Assembly (NCBI GenBank): GCA_963847735.1 | Contig: CAWKAV010000016.1 | Coordinates: forward strand, 62,001 to 126,000 | Direction of reading: 5' to 3' | DNA from: CAWKAV01 sp963847735 | Lineage (GTDB): Bacteria; Desulfobacterota; Desulfuromonadia; Desulfuromonadales; BM103 | DNA length: 64,000 bases | Shown here: positions 43,858 to 52,828 of the stretch, piece after piece | Numbering within the stretch: the stretch's first letter is position 1 | How the letters are laid out: every line of letters starts with the position of its first letter | Translations under genes and position numbers: made by a program | Notes under the pieces: model-generated | Database searches by the model: none | The model's input: the letters and a program-made list of their open reading frames with translations, nothing else | Told to the model about the DNA's origin: nothing

Positions 43858-44808
43858 ATGATCCTGCATCAACCCAAAAACTTGGTCCGGCCTCCTGAAG
43901 TCAGCCCTGACCTGGCTGGCCTGATCGCCCTGCGCAGCGAAAGCAGCGGCTTCTCACTGCGTCCCGGCCAGGTTCGCGCGGCGTTGAACGGCGGTTATCT
44001 GAGCCGGATACGCGGCCGCGGCATGGAATTTGCGGAAGTGCGCGGCTACCAGCCGGGCGACGATGTTCGCAGCATCGACTGGCGGGTCACGGCGCGCCAG
44101 GGCAAACCGCACACCAAGCTGTTCCAGGAGGAACGCGAGCGGCCGGTGCTGCTGGCGGTCGATTATCGGCGACCGATGTTTTTTGCGACCCGCGGTTGTT
44201 TCAAGGCGGTGCAAGCCTCCAAACTTGCAGCCTTGCTGGCTTGGCACGCTCTGCAACAGGGAGATCGGGTCGGTGCTTTTCTTTTTTCCGAAGAACGGCA
44301 GTGTGAACTGCGGCCACAGCTTGGCAAGGCAGGGGTGCTCAACCTGCTGCGGCAGATGGTTGCCGATCCTGCCTGGCAGCGGCCGCAACACCATCCCTTT
44401 GAGCCACAGCAACGTCTCGCTCTGACCCTGATGCGGCTGCGGCGGGTAGCCCGCCCCGGCAGCTTGATCGTGCTTCTGAGTGACTTTGCCCAGTGGGATG
44501 ATCAGGTCGAGAAGCAGCTGAGCCTGCTCAGACGACATAACGACCTGGGGTTGATCTTCTGTTATGACCCCCTTGAAAAGGAGTTGCCGCCTGCCGGCAG
44601 CTACCGGGTCAGTAATGGCGAGAGCGATTTGACCATCAACACCCTTGATCGATCGGGGCGCGATCGCTATCGGCAGAACTTTGCCAGTCATCTCGAACAG
44701 ATTGAGCAATTTTGTCACAAAAAGCGCAGCCTGTTTCTGGCCTGCGCCACAAACCAGAGCCCCCTTGACTGTCTTCGCCAGGGCCCGTTCAGTCGAGGCG
44801 GAGGCTGA
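43858..44808 (+). CDS. DUF58 domain protein (Bat operon)
   Basis: A 316-residue protein with the DUF58 signature RGYQPGDDVRSIDWRVTAR at about residues 61-79, followed by a VWA-like fold (PVLLAVDYRRPMFF). The MIDAS-type Ser residues are degenerate, as usual for DUF58. Such proteins pair with MoxR ATPases. The start ATG at 43858 is chosen as it lies 4 nt after moxR's stop; an earlier in-frame ATG overlaps moxR. The next gene starts 1 nt after its stop. Probably cytoplasmic. Confidence 0.94.
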   Translation: MILHQPKNLVRPPEVSPDLAGLIALRSESSGFSLRPGQVRAALNGGYLSRIRGRGMEFAEVRGYQPGDDVRSIDWRVTARQGKPHTKLFQEERERPVLLAVDYRRPMFFATRGCFKAVQASKLAALLAWHALQQGDRVGAFLFSEERQCELRPQLGKAGVLNLLRQMVADPAWQRPQHHPFEPQQRLALTLMRLRRVARPGSLIVLLSDFAQWDDQVEKQLSLLRRHNDLGLIFCYDPLEKELPPAGSYRVSNGESDLTINTLDRSGRDRYRQNFASHLEQIEQFCHKKRSLFLACATNQSPLDCLRQGPFSRGGG

Positions 44809-44809
44809 T

Positions 44810-45322
44810 ATGCCAACCGGATCGCTGAACCCGGACAACCTGCCGTTGCGCGACATCCACCTGCCGCCAGCGATCTCCTGGTGGCCGCCTGCCATCGGCT
44901 GGTGGTTGCTGCTAGTCGGCCTCGTGTTGCTGCCAGTCGTCTTCTACGCGCTTCGACAACACCGGCGACGCCGTCATTACAGAGCGCTGGCCATCTTGCG
45001 GCTGGAGGGGCTGGCACGGCAATACGATGCGCAGGCGGATGCGCGACAACTGCTGCAAGGCCTCTCCCGGTTGTTGCGCCAGGTAACCCTGCTGCATTAT
45101 CCACAGGACTCCTGTGCCGGGCTGGTTGGCGAAGCCTGGTTGTCGTTTCTCGACCGGCCGCTTGAGGGCGAGCCGTTCTCACAAGGAATCGGCCGGCTGC
45201 TGGAAAATGGACCTTACCTGCCGCAAGCAGAAGACATAGACGCAAAAGCGCTGCTGGCTGTTTGCCGGGACTGGTTGCAGCGTCTGCCGCCAGCACCGAA
45301 ACCGCTGCGGAGGCCGAGATGA
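44810..45322 (+). CDS. DUF4381 family membrane protein (Bat operon)
   Basis: A 170-residue protein with one membrane helix (LLLVGLVLLPVVFYAL) after the N-terminal motif LRDIHLPPAISWWPPAIGWW, which is typical of DUF4381. The cytoplasmic tail is helical and basic. GGAGG precedes the ATG at 44810. Its stop overlaps the start of the following VWA gene (ATGA), so translation is coupled. Members occur only in MoxR/VWA operons; the biochemical role is unknown, perhaps anchoring the complex to the membrane. Confidence 0.9.
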   Translation: MPTGSLNPDNLPLRDIHLPPAISWWPPAIGWWLLLVGLVLLPVVFYALRQHRRRRHYRALAILRLEGLARQYDAQADARQLLQGLSRLLRQVTLLHYPQDSCAGLVGEAWLSFLDRPLEGEPFSQGIGRLLENGPYLPQAEDIDAKALLAVCRDWLQRLPPAPKPLRRPR

Positions 45323-46317
45323 TAGAGTTCGTCTGGCCATGGGCCTTTCTGCTTTTGCCGCTGCCCTATCTGGTCCATCGCTTCATGCCTCCGGCCCTTG
45401 CCGCAGAAGAAGCCGCCCTCTGGGTTCCCTCGCTGCAACCCTTTGCCGACCACCGCCATCAGCGCAGTCGGCGGCGCTGGCCGTGGTGGCTGCTGCTGCC
45501 GATGCTGTTGTGCTGGTTGTTGCTGGTCACGGCAACGGCGCAACCGCAATGGCTCGGTGAACCGCTGGAATTACCTGTCAGCGGCCGCGACCTGGTACTG
45601 GCGGTCGATCTCTCCGGCAGCATGCAGACCAAGGACTTTATCCTCGCAGGGCAGACTGTCGACCGGCTGACAGCACTGAAAAGGGTCGCTGTCGAGTTTA
45701 TCCGCCGCCGTCAGGGCGACCGGTTGGGGCTGATCCTGTTCGCTGACCAGGCCTATGTGCAGACTCCTCTGACCTTCGACCGCAAGACCGTCGAACAGCT
45801 GCTGCAAGAAGCGGTGCTCGGGCTGGCCGGAGAGAAAACGGCCATTGGCGACGCCATCGGTCTGGCAGTCAAACGGATGCAGGGTGGTCCGGCGCAGGAG
45901 AGGATTCTGATCCTGCTCACCGACGGCGCCAATACCGCCGGTCAGGTCAGCCCTTTGAAGGCGGCAGAGCTTGCGGCCGGGCAGGGGCTGAAGATTTACA
46001 CTATCGGCATCGGCGCCGACGAGATGGTAGTCGGTTCTTTCTTTTTCGAACGGCGGGTCAATCCCTCGGTCGATCTTGACGAAAAGAGCCTGCGTGCAAT
46101 CGCCGAGCAGACCGGCGGCCGCTATTTCCGCGCCCGTGACACCGCCGAACTCGAACAGATCTACGCCATGCTCGACAAGCTGGAGCCGGTTGAAAAGGAG
46201 CAGGAGGTCTTCCGCCCGGTCAGCGCACTCTACCCATGGCCGCTCGGCCTGGCCCTGTTCGGTGTCCTGTTGCTCGGTCTGGTCGATCAGGGGCGTCAGC
46301 GCTGGGGGTGGCGATGA
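45319..46317 (+). CDS. VWA domain membrane protein, BatA-like
   Basis: A 332-residue protein with N-terminal helices (WPWAFLLLPLPYLVHRF; WWLLLPMLLCWLLLVTATA), a periplasmic or cytoplasmic VWA domain and a final helix (WPLGLALFGVLLLGLV). The MIDAS is complete: DLSGSMQTKDF, a Thr in the middle and LLTDGANTAGQ. It therefore should bind a divalent metal and a protein partner. Placed between DUF4381 and the next VWA gene with overlaps at both ends, as in classical BatA. A role in envelope stress or aerotolerance is known for the family, not shown here. Confidence 0.93.
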   Translation: MIEFVWPWAFLLLPLPYLVHRFMPPALAAEEAALWVPSLQPFADHRHQRSRRRWPWWLLLPMLLCWLLLVTATAQPQWLGEPLELPVSGRDLVLAVDLSGSMQTKDFILAGQTVDRLTALKRVAVEFIRRRQGDRLGLILFADQAYVQTPLTFDRKTVEQLLQEAVLGLAGEKTAIGDAIGLAVKRMQGGPAQERILILLTDGANTAGQVSPLKAAELAAGQGLKIYTIGIGADEMVVGSFFFERRVNPSVDLDEKSLRAIAEQTGGRYFRARDTAELEQIYAMLDKLEPVEKEQEVFRPVSALYPWPLGLALFGVLLLGLVDQGRQRWGWR

Positions 46318-48095
46318 CCCCGTTCCATTTCCTGCGTCCAGAATGGTTCTGGCTGCTACCTGTCCTGGCCCTGCTGCTGTTCTGGCTTTGGCGCCAGCAG
46401 CTGCACAGCCGCAGCTGGCAGGCGGTCTGCGATCAGCAGCTGCTTCCGTTCCTGCTGCTCGGCCGTTCACAAAGACAACGCAATTGGCCACTTTACCTGC
46501 TGCTTCTGGCGCTGCTACTCGCAGTCATTGCTCTGGCAGGGCCGACCTGGGAGCGGCTGCCGCAGCCGCTGTTCCGTCAGCAGTCGGCACTGGTCCTGCT
46601 GCTCGATCTTTCCACTTCGATGAACGCCGCCGATCTCAAACCGAACCGGCTGGTCCGGGCCCGATTGAAGATCGCCGACATCCTGCGTCAACGTCGCGAG
46701 GGGCAGACTGCCCTGGTGGTATTTGCCGGCGAGGCTTTTACCGTGACACCACTGACAGACGACGGCAAGACTATCGCGGCACTGCTCGACAGCCTGGATC
46801 CCGGACTGATGCCGGTCTTCGGCAGTCAACCGGCACTGGCCATTGAGCAGGGGCACCGTCTGCTGCAGCAGGCCGGACTGACCGGAGGCGACCTGCTGCT
46901 GATCACCGATGACGATCAGCCCGAAGCGGCCATGGCGGCGGCCGCGCAGCTGCAGCGGGATGGTTACCGGTTGTCGGTTCTCGGTGTCGGTACGGAACAG
47001 GGTGCTCCGATTCCTTTGCCGGCCGGCGGCTTTTTCAAGGATGCCGGCGGTCAGGTCGTTTTGCCGCGCCTCAACCTCGCAGCATTGCAACAACTTTCGC
47101 AAGCCGGCGGCGGGCGTTACCAAACCATGCGGGTCGATGATCAGGACTGGCAACAATTGCTGTCCGGATCGGTGCTCGAGCGGCTTGATGGTGAGCAGCA
47201 GCAGAGCGATCAGCTCGGCGATCGCTGGCGGGAAGCCGGGGCTTGGCTGCTCTGGCCACTGACAGTGCTGGCGGCGTGTGCCTTCCGGCGCGGCTGGCTG
47301 ATGGTCATCATCCTCTGCGGGTTGATGACCCAGCCGGCAGAGGCCCTTGACTGGCAACAACTCTGGCAGCGCCCCGACCAACGCGGCGCGCGGGCCTTCG
47401 CCGAGCAGGATTACGAAACGGCCGCGCAACAGTTTCAGGACCAGAGATGGCAGGCCAGCGCCCACTACCGCAATGGTCAGTATGCCGAAGCTGCCGAACT
47501 TCTGCAGAATCCTGAAACGGCAGACGACTGGTACAACCGGGGCAACGCCCTGGCCAAAAGCGGCCGCTTGCCGGAGTCTCTTGATGCATACAAGGAAGCC
47601 TTGAAGCGCAACCCGCAGGACCAGGATGTGCTGACTAATAAGCAACTGGTTGAAGATGCTCTCAAGCAAAAGCAGCAAGAGTCTTCGTCACAGGACAGCG
47701 ACTCCCAGAAGCAGGAAAGTGAGTCACAGCAGCAGCAGGGTGATTCACAGAATGGTGACACGTCGAAAAAGGACGGAGACCCTAGCAAACAGGGGGAGTC
47801 GACCCCTGCTTCGCCGGAGCAGGCACAGCAGAACGATTCAGAACCGCGTGATCAACAGCAACAGGATTCTCAGGCCCGGCCCACAGAAGCAGAGGATGGT
47901 GAAGGTGACAGCAAGAAGCAAGAGCAGACTGGGCGCTCCGAGCTGCCGGACGACCAACCCGCCAGCGAGGAACAGCGGGCCAGCCAGCAATGGTTGCAGC
48001 GCATTCCCGATGACCCGGGTGGTCTGTTGCGACGCAAATTCCTCTATCAGTACCGCCAGCGCGAGGGGCGGAAGACGAGCGACAAACCATGGTAA
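46314..48095 (+). CDS. VWA plus TPR protein, BatB-BatC fusion
   Basis: A 593-residue protein. Two N-terminal helices and a VWA domain (MIDAS DLSTSMNAADL; LITDDDQPEAA) form the BatB part, followed by a membrane helix near residue 320. The C-terminal part holds a TPR region (DWYNRGNALAKSGRLPESLD) typical of BatC. A long hydrophilic tail rich in Gln, Ser, Asp and Glu (about residues 445-560) follows, ending in LLRRKFLYQYRQRE. In many bacteria BatB and BatC are separate; here they are one chain. The start overlaps batA by 4 nt and the stop overlaps batD. Confidence 0.92.
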   Translation: MTPFHFLRPEWFWLLPVLALLLFWLWRQQLHSRSWQAVCDQQLLPFLLLGRSQRQRNWPLYLLLLALLLAVIALAGPTWERLPQPLFRQQSALVLLLDLSTSMNAADLKPNRLVRARLKIADILRQRREGQTALVVFAGEAFTVTPLTDDGKTIAALLDSLDPGLMPVFGSQPALAIEQGHRLLQQAGLTGGDLLLITDDDQPEAAMAAAAQLQRDGYRLSVLGVGTEQGAPIPLPAGGFFKDAGGQVVLPRLNLAALQQLSQAGGGRYQTMRVDDQDWQQLLSGSVLERLDGEQQQSDQLGDRWREAGAWLLWPLTVLAACAFRRGWLMVIILCGLMTQPAEALDWQQLWQRPDQRGARAFAEQDYETAAQQFQDQRWQASAHYRNGQYAEAAELLQNPETADDWYNRGNALAKSGRLPESLDAYKEALKRNPQDQDVLTNKQLVEDALKQKQQESSSQDSDSQKQESESQQQQGDSQNGDTSKKDGDPSKQGESTPASPEQAQQNDSEPRDQQQQDSQARPTEAEDGEGDSKKQEQTGRSELPDDQPASEEQRASQQWLQRIPDDPGGLLRRKFLYQYRQREGRKTSDKPW

Positions 48096-49795
48096 TGCGA
48101 CTCTTTAACATGATCCTGATTCTGGCTTTGTTACTGATCCCGGCGTTGGGTCTGTCGGCGCAACTCGAAGCTGTGCCTGATCGGAGCCGGGTCGGACTTG
48201 AAGAAAGTTTCACCCTGGAGTTGCGCGCAAGCGGCAGCGTTGACGGCAGTCCGGACCTGAGCGTTCTGGAAGAAGATTTCGAATTGCTCGGCCGCTCTCA
48301 GTCTTCTCAGGTCCAGATTATCAATGGTGACATGAGCCGGTCAACGACCTGGAGCCTTTCCCTGCTGGCACGCAGCGCCGGCAGCAAACTGATCCCCTCG
48401 CTCTGTATTGAAAACGACTGCAGCGCTCCGATTGCCATCGAAGTCCTGCCCGCCGGACAGGGTAGCGACGCCGCGAGCGCCGGAAATGAGCTGCTGCTCG
48501 AAGTCAGCGCTGAGCCGGACAAGGTCCGTGTGCAATCGCAGCTACTCTACAAGGTGCGACTACTGACCCGGCTGAGTATTCTGCAGGCCAGCCTTTCCGA
48601 ACCGGAACCGTCCGGAACTGAAGCCGTGGTGCAGAAACTCGGTGATGATCGCAATTTCGAGACTGAGCGAAACGGGCTGCGTTACCGGGTTATCGAGCGC
48701 AGTTACGCCATCTTTCCACAGCAAAGTGGTCGTTTGACGGTTCCGCCGTTGCGATTCGGTGCCCAGGTTGCCGAAGGCGGGCGCAGCAGCTTCGATCCTT
48801 TCAATCGGCGCACCCGTCAGCTGCGCAAGCAATCCGAAGCGATCAGTGTCGAGGTGTTGCCTGCTGCGGAGACCGGTGGCCGCAACTGGCTGCCGGCCAG
48901 CGACCTGCAGCTGGAAGACGACTGGCAGCAACGACCACCGCAGCTGACCGTCGGCGAGCCAGCTACCCGTACCTTGACCCTGCGCGTCAATGGTCTGCCC
49001 GCCGCCCAGTTGCCGGTGCTGACTGTCGAAATTCCCGATGACGTCAAGAGCTATCCGGATCAGCCGAACCGTGAAGACCGGATCGGCGAGAGCGGCGTGA
49101 CGGGTATCCTGCAGCAGAAACTGGCCCTGGTGCCGACTCTCCCGGGACACCTGCGTTTGCCGGAAATCAGGCTTGATTGGTGGGATCTGCGAGCCGAGCG
49201 TTGGCAACAGGCCATACTTCCGGCGATCGATCTCGAAGTTTTGCCGGCGGCGACCCAGCCTGAGGTTGCCGGCGCGCCACCTGCCGCGCAGCACCAGCAA
49301 GCGGAGGTTGACAAACCACCGCCAGCGTTGTTGCCCGGTGCAGCAATGGCTGTCGACCCTGGTTTTTGGCCCTGGCTGAGCCTGGTGCTCGGCAGTGGTT
49401 GGTTGTTGACCCTGCTTTTGCTGGCTAAACGCAGGTGGGCTCAAAGCAGAAAGGATAATAAAAAGGCCCCGGAGGAGGAAGGCCTCAGCCTGAAAAATGC
49501 CCGCCGGCAATTACAGCAGGCACTTCGATCAGCTGATCAAGCCCAGGTACGGGCAGCACTGCTCGGCTGGGGCGCAGCGCTCTTTCCTGAACAGAGTCCC
49601 GGCAACCTGGAAGAGCTGGCGGCCCTCTGCAGTAACCCTCTCAAGCAGAGACTGGAGGCCTTCAGCAGGAGCCTTTACAGCCGCGTGCCCGAGCCCTGGG
49701 ACGCTCAAGAGATGCTGCTGGCCATACAACAGGCGGAGCGCGAGGCGGAGGGGAAAAAAAGCCTTGATCAACTGCCTCCACTCTATCCGCGCTAG
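48089..49795 (+). CDS. BatD family protein
   Basis: A 568-residue exported protein: signal peptide (LFNMILILALLLIPALGLSA), beta-rich BatD region (DRSRVGLEESFTLELRASGS; VIERSYAIFPQQSGRLTVPP), a Pro/Ala-rich linker, one membrane helix (WLSLVLGSGWLLTLLLLAK) and a cytoplasmic helical tail. BatD is the periplasmic partner of the VWA/TPR proteins encoded just upstream. It is the last gene of the operon, overlapping the preceding gene by 7 nt. A second ATG at 48095 is possible. Confidence 0.93.
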   Translation: MVMRLFNMILILALLLIPALGLSAQLEAVPDRSRVGLEESFTLELRASGSVDGSPDLSVLEEDFELLGRSQSSQVQIINGDMSRSTTWSLSLLARSAGSKLIPSLCIENDCSAPIAIEVLPAGQGSDAASAGNELLLEVSAEPDKVRVQSQLLYKVRLLTRLSILQASLSEPEPSGTEAVVQKLGDDRNFETERNGLRYRVIERSYAIFPQQSGRLTVPPLRFGAQVAEGGRSSFDPFNRRTRQLRKQSEAISVEVLPAAETGGRNWLPASDLQLEDDWQQRPPQLTVGEPATRTLTLRVNGLPAAQLPVLTVEIPDDVKSYPDQPNREDRIGESGVTGILQQKLALVPTLPGHLRLPEIRLDWWDLRAERWQQAILPAIDLEVLPAATQPEVAGAPPAAQHQQAEVDKPPPALLPGAAMAVDPGFWPWLSLVLGSGWLLTLLLLAKRRWAQSRKDNKKAPEEEGLSLKNARRQLQQALRSADQAQVRAALLGWGAALFPEQSPGNLEELAALCSNPLKQRLEAFSRSLYSRVPEPWDAQEMLLAIQQAEREAEGKKSLDQLPPLYPR

Positions 49796-49843
49796 CAAGC
49801 GATATTGAAATGAAGAGACAATCATAAACCAGGAGGATAGTCT

Positions 49844-50275
49844 GTGGGATACTTTCAGAGAACAGCTTTTCTGGCCGTCATGCTCTGTCTGGCTTTTCCA
49901 TTTTCAGCCTTGAGTGGCACAACCTCAACCAGACAGGATGAAGCCATACAGGCGGCCAAGTCCTTCCTGAAACTTGTCGATCGGGGAGACTACGATCAAA
50001 GCTGGGAGGAAGCTTCAAGCCTTTTAATCAGCCTTGTTTCAAAAAAGGAATGGGTCGAAACCCTCAGCGGTGTTCGTCCGCCTTTGGGACAGTCAATTCA
50101 ACGTTCCGTGACGTCAAGCAAGTTCATGTCCAGTGCGCCCGGTGTTCCCGATGGAGAATACGCCAAGGTTGTTTTCTCTTCATCGTTTGATCATAAGGAG
50201 TCAGCTGTTGAAACGGTCATGACAATGCTCGATAAAGACGGTCACTGGCGTGTCGCGGGTTATTTCATCAAGTGA
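49844..50275 (+). CDS. DUF4019 domain protein, exported
   Basis: A 143-residue protein with a signal peptide (FLAVMLCLAFPFSALSG) and a DUF4019 domain, recognised by DRGDYDQSWEEASSLLISLV and the ending HWRVAGYFIK. The domain has an NTF2-like look and unknown function. GTG start at 49844 is supported by AGGAGG eight nucleotides upstream. It follows the Bat operon after 48 nt without a clear terminator and may be read through from it. Confidence 0.85.
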   Translation: MGYFQRTAFLAVMLCLAFPFSALSGTTSTRQDEAIQAAKSFLKLVDRGDYDQSWEEASSLLISLVSKKEWVETLSGVRPPLGQSIQRSVTSSKFMSSAPGVPDGEYAKVVFSSSFDHKESAVETVMTMLDKDGHWRVAGYFIK

Positions 50276-50312
50276 GACCGGTTTATCCTTTTGTCGGTTC
50301 GCGACACGGCAA

Positions 50313-50561
50313 TCATTCTCCCAGTTCTTTCTTGGTCTTGTAAATCATCTGGTCTTTCTGTTTTGAGCCTGTGCCGACTGTTGACGCGAAAAGGGTGATG
50401 AAGTAGAAAACAACGACGATGAAGAGGCAAAAGCCCACCAACTTGAACATCTCCTTTGGTTTGGAATAAAAAAGCAGCAATATAACGGCGCCGATAACGA
50501 CGGCGACGATAGGATTTGTCTGCAGAAAAACGAGGATATTTCGTAGCTGTTCTTCAAGCAT
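50313..50561 (-). CDS. Small two-helix membrane protein
   Basis: An 82-residue protein with two membrane helices (NPIVAVVIGAVILLLFYS; FKLVGFCLFIVVVFYFITLF) and a charged C-terminal tail. AGGAGTAACC precedes its ATG. It follows the TVP38-FAD-oxidoreductase gene by 23 nt on the same strand and may be co-transcribed with it. Not recognised as a named family. Confidence 0.65.
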   Translation of the reverse strand: MLEEQLRNILVFLQTNPIVAVVIGAVILLLFYSKPKEMFKLVGFCLFIVVVFYFITLFASTVGTGSKQKDQMIYKTKKELGE

Positions 50562-50584
50562 GAGGGTTACTCCTCTGACCTTGA

Positions 50585-52726
50585 CTATCCTCTTCGCCAG
50601 CTATGGAATCTCTCCACCCATTCCAGAAGTCTCACCGGCGCATGGGCTTTTTTCCACACCCCTGCGGCCGCCTTGTTCGCCTCTGACAGGGTCGGATAGG
50701 TGTGAATGGTGCCGAGAATCTTGTTGAGGCCAAGTCCGTGTTTCATTGCCAGCACGTATTCGGCGAGCAGATCGCCAGCGTGGCTGCCGACGATGGTGAC
50801 CCCGAGCAGTTTGTCGCTGCCCGGCCTGGTCAGTATCTTCACCCAGCCGTGGTCCTCTGAGTCAGCGATGGCGCGATCCAGATCATCGATGCCGTAACGG
50901 GTCACCTCATATGTCACGCCAGCGGCCCTGGCTTCTTCTTCGGAGAAACCGACCCGGGCGACTTCCGGATCGGTAAAAGTTGCCCAAGGGATGACGTTGT
51001 AATCGACCTTGAAGGATTTCACGCTGCCGAAGAGGGCATTAACGGCGGCGTACCAGGCCATGTGCGAGGCGGTGTGGGTGAATTGGTAGGGGCCTGCCAC
51101 ATCACCGACGGCGAAGATGTTAGGGAAGTTGGTGCGCAGCAGTGGGTCGACGGCGACGCTACCTCGTGGGGCGAGTTCAACACCGAGCTCCTCGAGGCCG
51201 AAACCGGTCACATTGGGCTTGCGACCGACGGCGATGAGAAGATGGTCGAAAGGAATCCTGACGGTCTCGTCACCTGCTGCGCAGAGCAGAACATTTTGAC
51301 CTTCCTCCTGGATAACTTCTCTGGCGGTGTGACCTGTCAGAACGCAAATTCCTTCTGTTTCAAATTGCTTTTGCATGTAGGCAGAGACTTCCGGATCTTC
51401 ACGTCCCATGATGCGGGACATCATTTCGACCTGCGTGACTTTGGCGCCGAGGCGGGCAAACGCCTGGGTCATTTCCGAACCGATGGGCCCGCCGCCGAGG
51501 ACGACCAGACGGCCGGGATTTTCGCGCAGAGCCCAGAGGTTGTCAGAGGTCAGATAATTGACCTTTTCGATGCCGGTAATCGGCGGCACCAGGGGGCTTG
51601 CGCCGGTGGCAATGATAATGTTGCGTGTGGTCAGGGTCTGGCCGTTGACTTCGACCGTCCAGGGTGAAGTGATGGTGGCTGCACCGACAAGACATTCGAC
51701 ACCAAGCCCGGTGTAGCGTTCCACGGAGTCGTGCGGTTCGATTTTTTCTATCACTCTCTGCACCCGCTCCATGACGGCGGCAAAATCATAATCGACCTGC
51801 GCCGATCTGAAGCCGAACTCACTGGCCCGTCGGGCATAGGACACCATCTTCGCAGAGCGGATCAAGGCCTTGCTCGGCACGCAGCCGGTATTCAGACAAT
51901 CCCCGCCCATCTTGTCTTTTTCAATCAGGGCCACTCTGGCCTTGACGGCGGCGGCGATATAGGCGGAGACCAGCCCGCCGGACCCAGCACCGATCACCAC
52001 GACGTTGTAATCAAATCTTTTCGGACGGTCCCAGCCGGCAAAGGCCTTGCGGCGTTTGACAATCTCGATGATGCGTTTGGCGATCAGCGGGAAAATGCCG
52101 AGCAGAACGAAGGACAGCAGGATGCCGGGCGAGAGAATCCCTGCCGCGCTCTGAATCTGGCCGAGCTGCGTGCCGGCATTGACATAGACCGCAGTGCCGG
52201 GAAGCATGCCGATCTGGCTGACCCAGTAGTAGCTCAGGGCCCGCATCGGTGTCAGACCCATCACCAGATTGATGACGAAAAACGGGAAGAGCGGGACCAG
52301 GCGCAGTGTGAAGAGGTAGAAGGAGCCTTCCTGTTGCACTCCTGCGTTGATCGCTTTGAGCTTGTTCCCGAATTTGTTCTGAACCCAGTCACGAAGCAGG
52401 AAACGTGATACCAGAAAAGCCAGGGTGGCGCCGATGGTGCTGGCAAAGGAGACGGTCACCAGGGCGGCCCAGAAGCCGAGCAGGGCACCGCCGGCCAGGG
52501 TCATAACCGCCGCGCCGGGCAAGGAGAGCGCGGTCACCACGACATAGAGGCCAAAGTAGATGGCGATAGTCAGCGGGCGGTTGTCTCTGTAAAAGTTGGC
52601 AAAAGACTGTTGTTGGCCCTTGAGATATTCGAGGGTCAAAAAACGCTGCAGATCGAAGACGAAAAAAACGATAATCAGGATGACGATCGTCGCGACAAGT
52701 ACAGTCTTGGCGGATCGTGAGGACAT
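50585..52726 (-). CDS. TVP38/TMEM64 (VTT) domain fused to a FAD-dependent disulfide oxidoreductase
   Basis: A 713-residue fusion. Residues 1 to about 225 are a VTT/DedA-like membrane domain with about five helices (GAAVMTLAGGALLGFWAALV; VNLVMGLTPMRALSYYWVSQ). From about 235 on it is a mercuric-reductase/lipoamide-dehydrogenase-like flavoprotein: VVVIGAGSGGLVSAYIAA, the redox-active pair GGDCLNTGCVPSKAL, an NAD(P) motif LVVLGGGPIGSEMTQAFA and the C-terminal HTYPTLSEANKAAA. The C-terminal His-x-x-x-x-Glu of lipoamide dehydrogenases is replaced by HTYPTLSE, as in related fusions. This architecture is known, but its electron acceptor is not. Located at the inner membrane. Confidence 0.93.
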   Translation of the reverse strand: MSSRSAKTVLVATIVILIIVFFVFDLQRFLTLEYLKGQQQSFANFYRDNRPLTIAIYFGLYVVVTALSLPGAAVMTLAGGALLGFWAALVTVSFASTIGATLAFLVSRFLLRDWVQNKFGNKLKAINAGVQQEGSFYLFTLRLVPLFPFFVINLVMGLTPMRALSYYWVSQIGMLPGTAVYVNAGTQLGQIQSAAGILSPGILLSFVLLGIFPLIAKRIIEIVKRRKAFAGWDRPKRFDYNVVVIGAGSGGLVSAYIAAAVKARVALIEKDKMGGDCLNTGCVPSKALIRSAKMVSYARRASEFGFRSAQVDYDFAAVMERVQRVIEKIEPHDSVERYTGLGVECLVGAATITSPWTVEVNGQTLTTRNIIIATGASPLVPPITGIEKVNYLTSDNLWALRENPGRLVVLGGGPIGSEMTQAFARLGAKVTQVEMMSRIMGREDPEVSAYMQKQFETEGICVLTGHTAREVIQEEGQNVLLCAAGDETVRIPFDHLLIAVGRKPNVTGFGLEELGVELAPRGSVAVDPLLRTNFPNIFAVGDVAGPYQFTHTASHMAWYAAVNALFGSVKSFKVDYNVIPWATFTDPEVARVGFSEEEARAAGVTYEVTRYGIDDLDRAIADSEDHGWVKILTRPGSDKLLGVTIVGSHAGDLLAEYVLAMKHGLGLNKILGTIHTYPTLSEANKAAAGVWKKAHAPVRLLEWVERFHSWRRG

Positions 52727-52828
52727 GGCAACGCTCTTTCAAAGGGTTTGGCTGGCGTGTTCACCCAGGGTTGCCAGACGACAAAAAGACAACCCTGAGT
52801 GCAGTCTACCATATCTCTAAAATAACGT

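Noticed and set aside
46515..47678. A 387-codon minus-strand frame inside the BatB-BatC gene
   Set aside because: No ribosome site or family resemblance; overlaps a clearly real gene.
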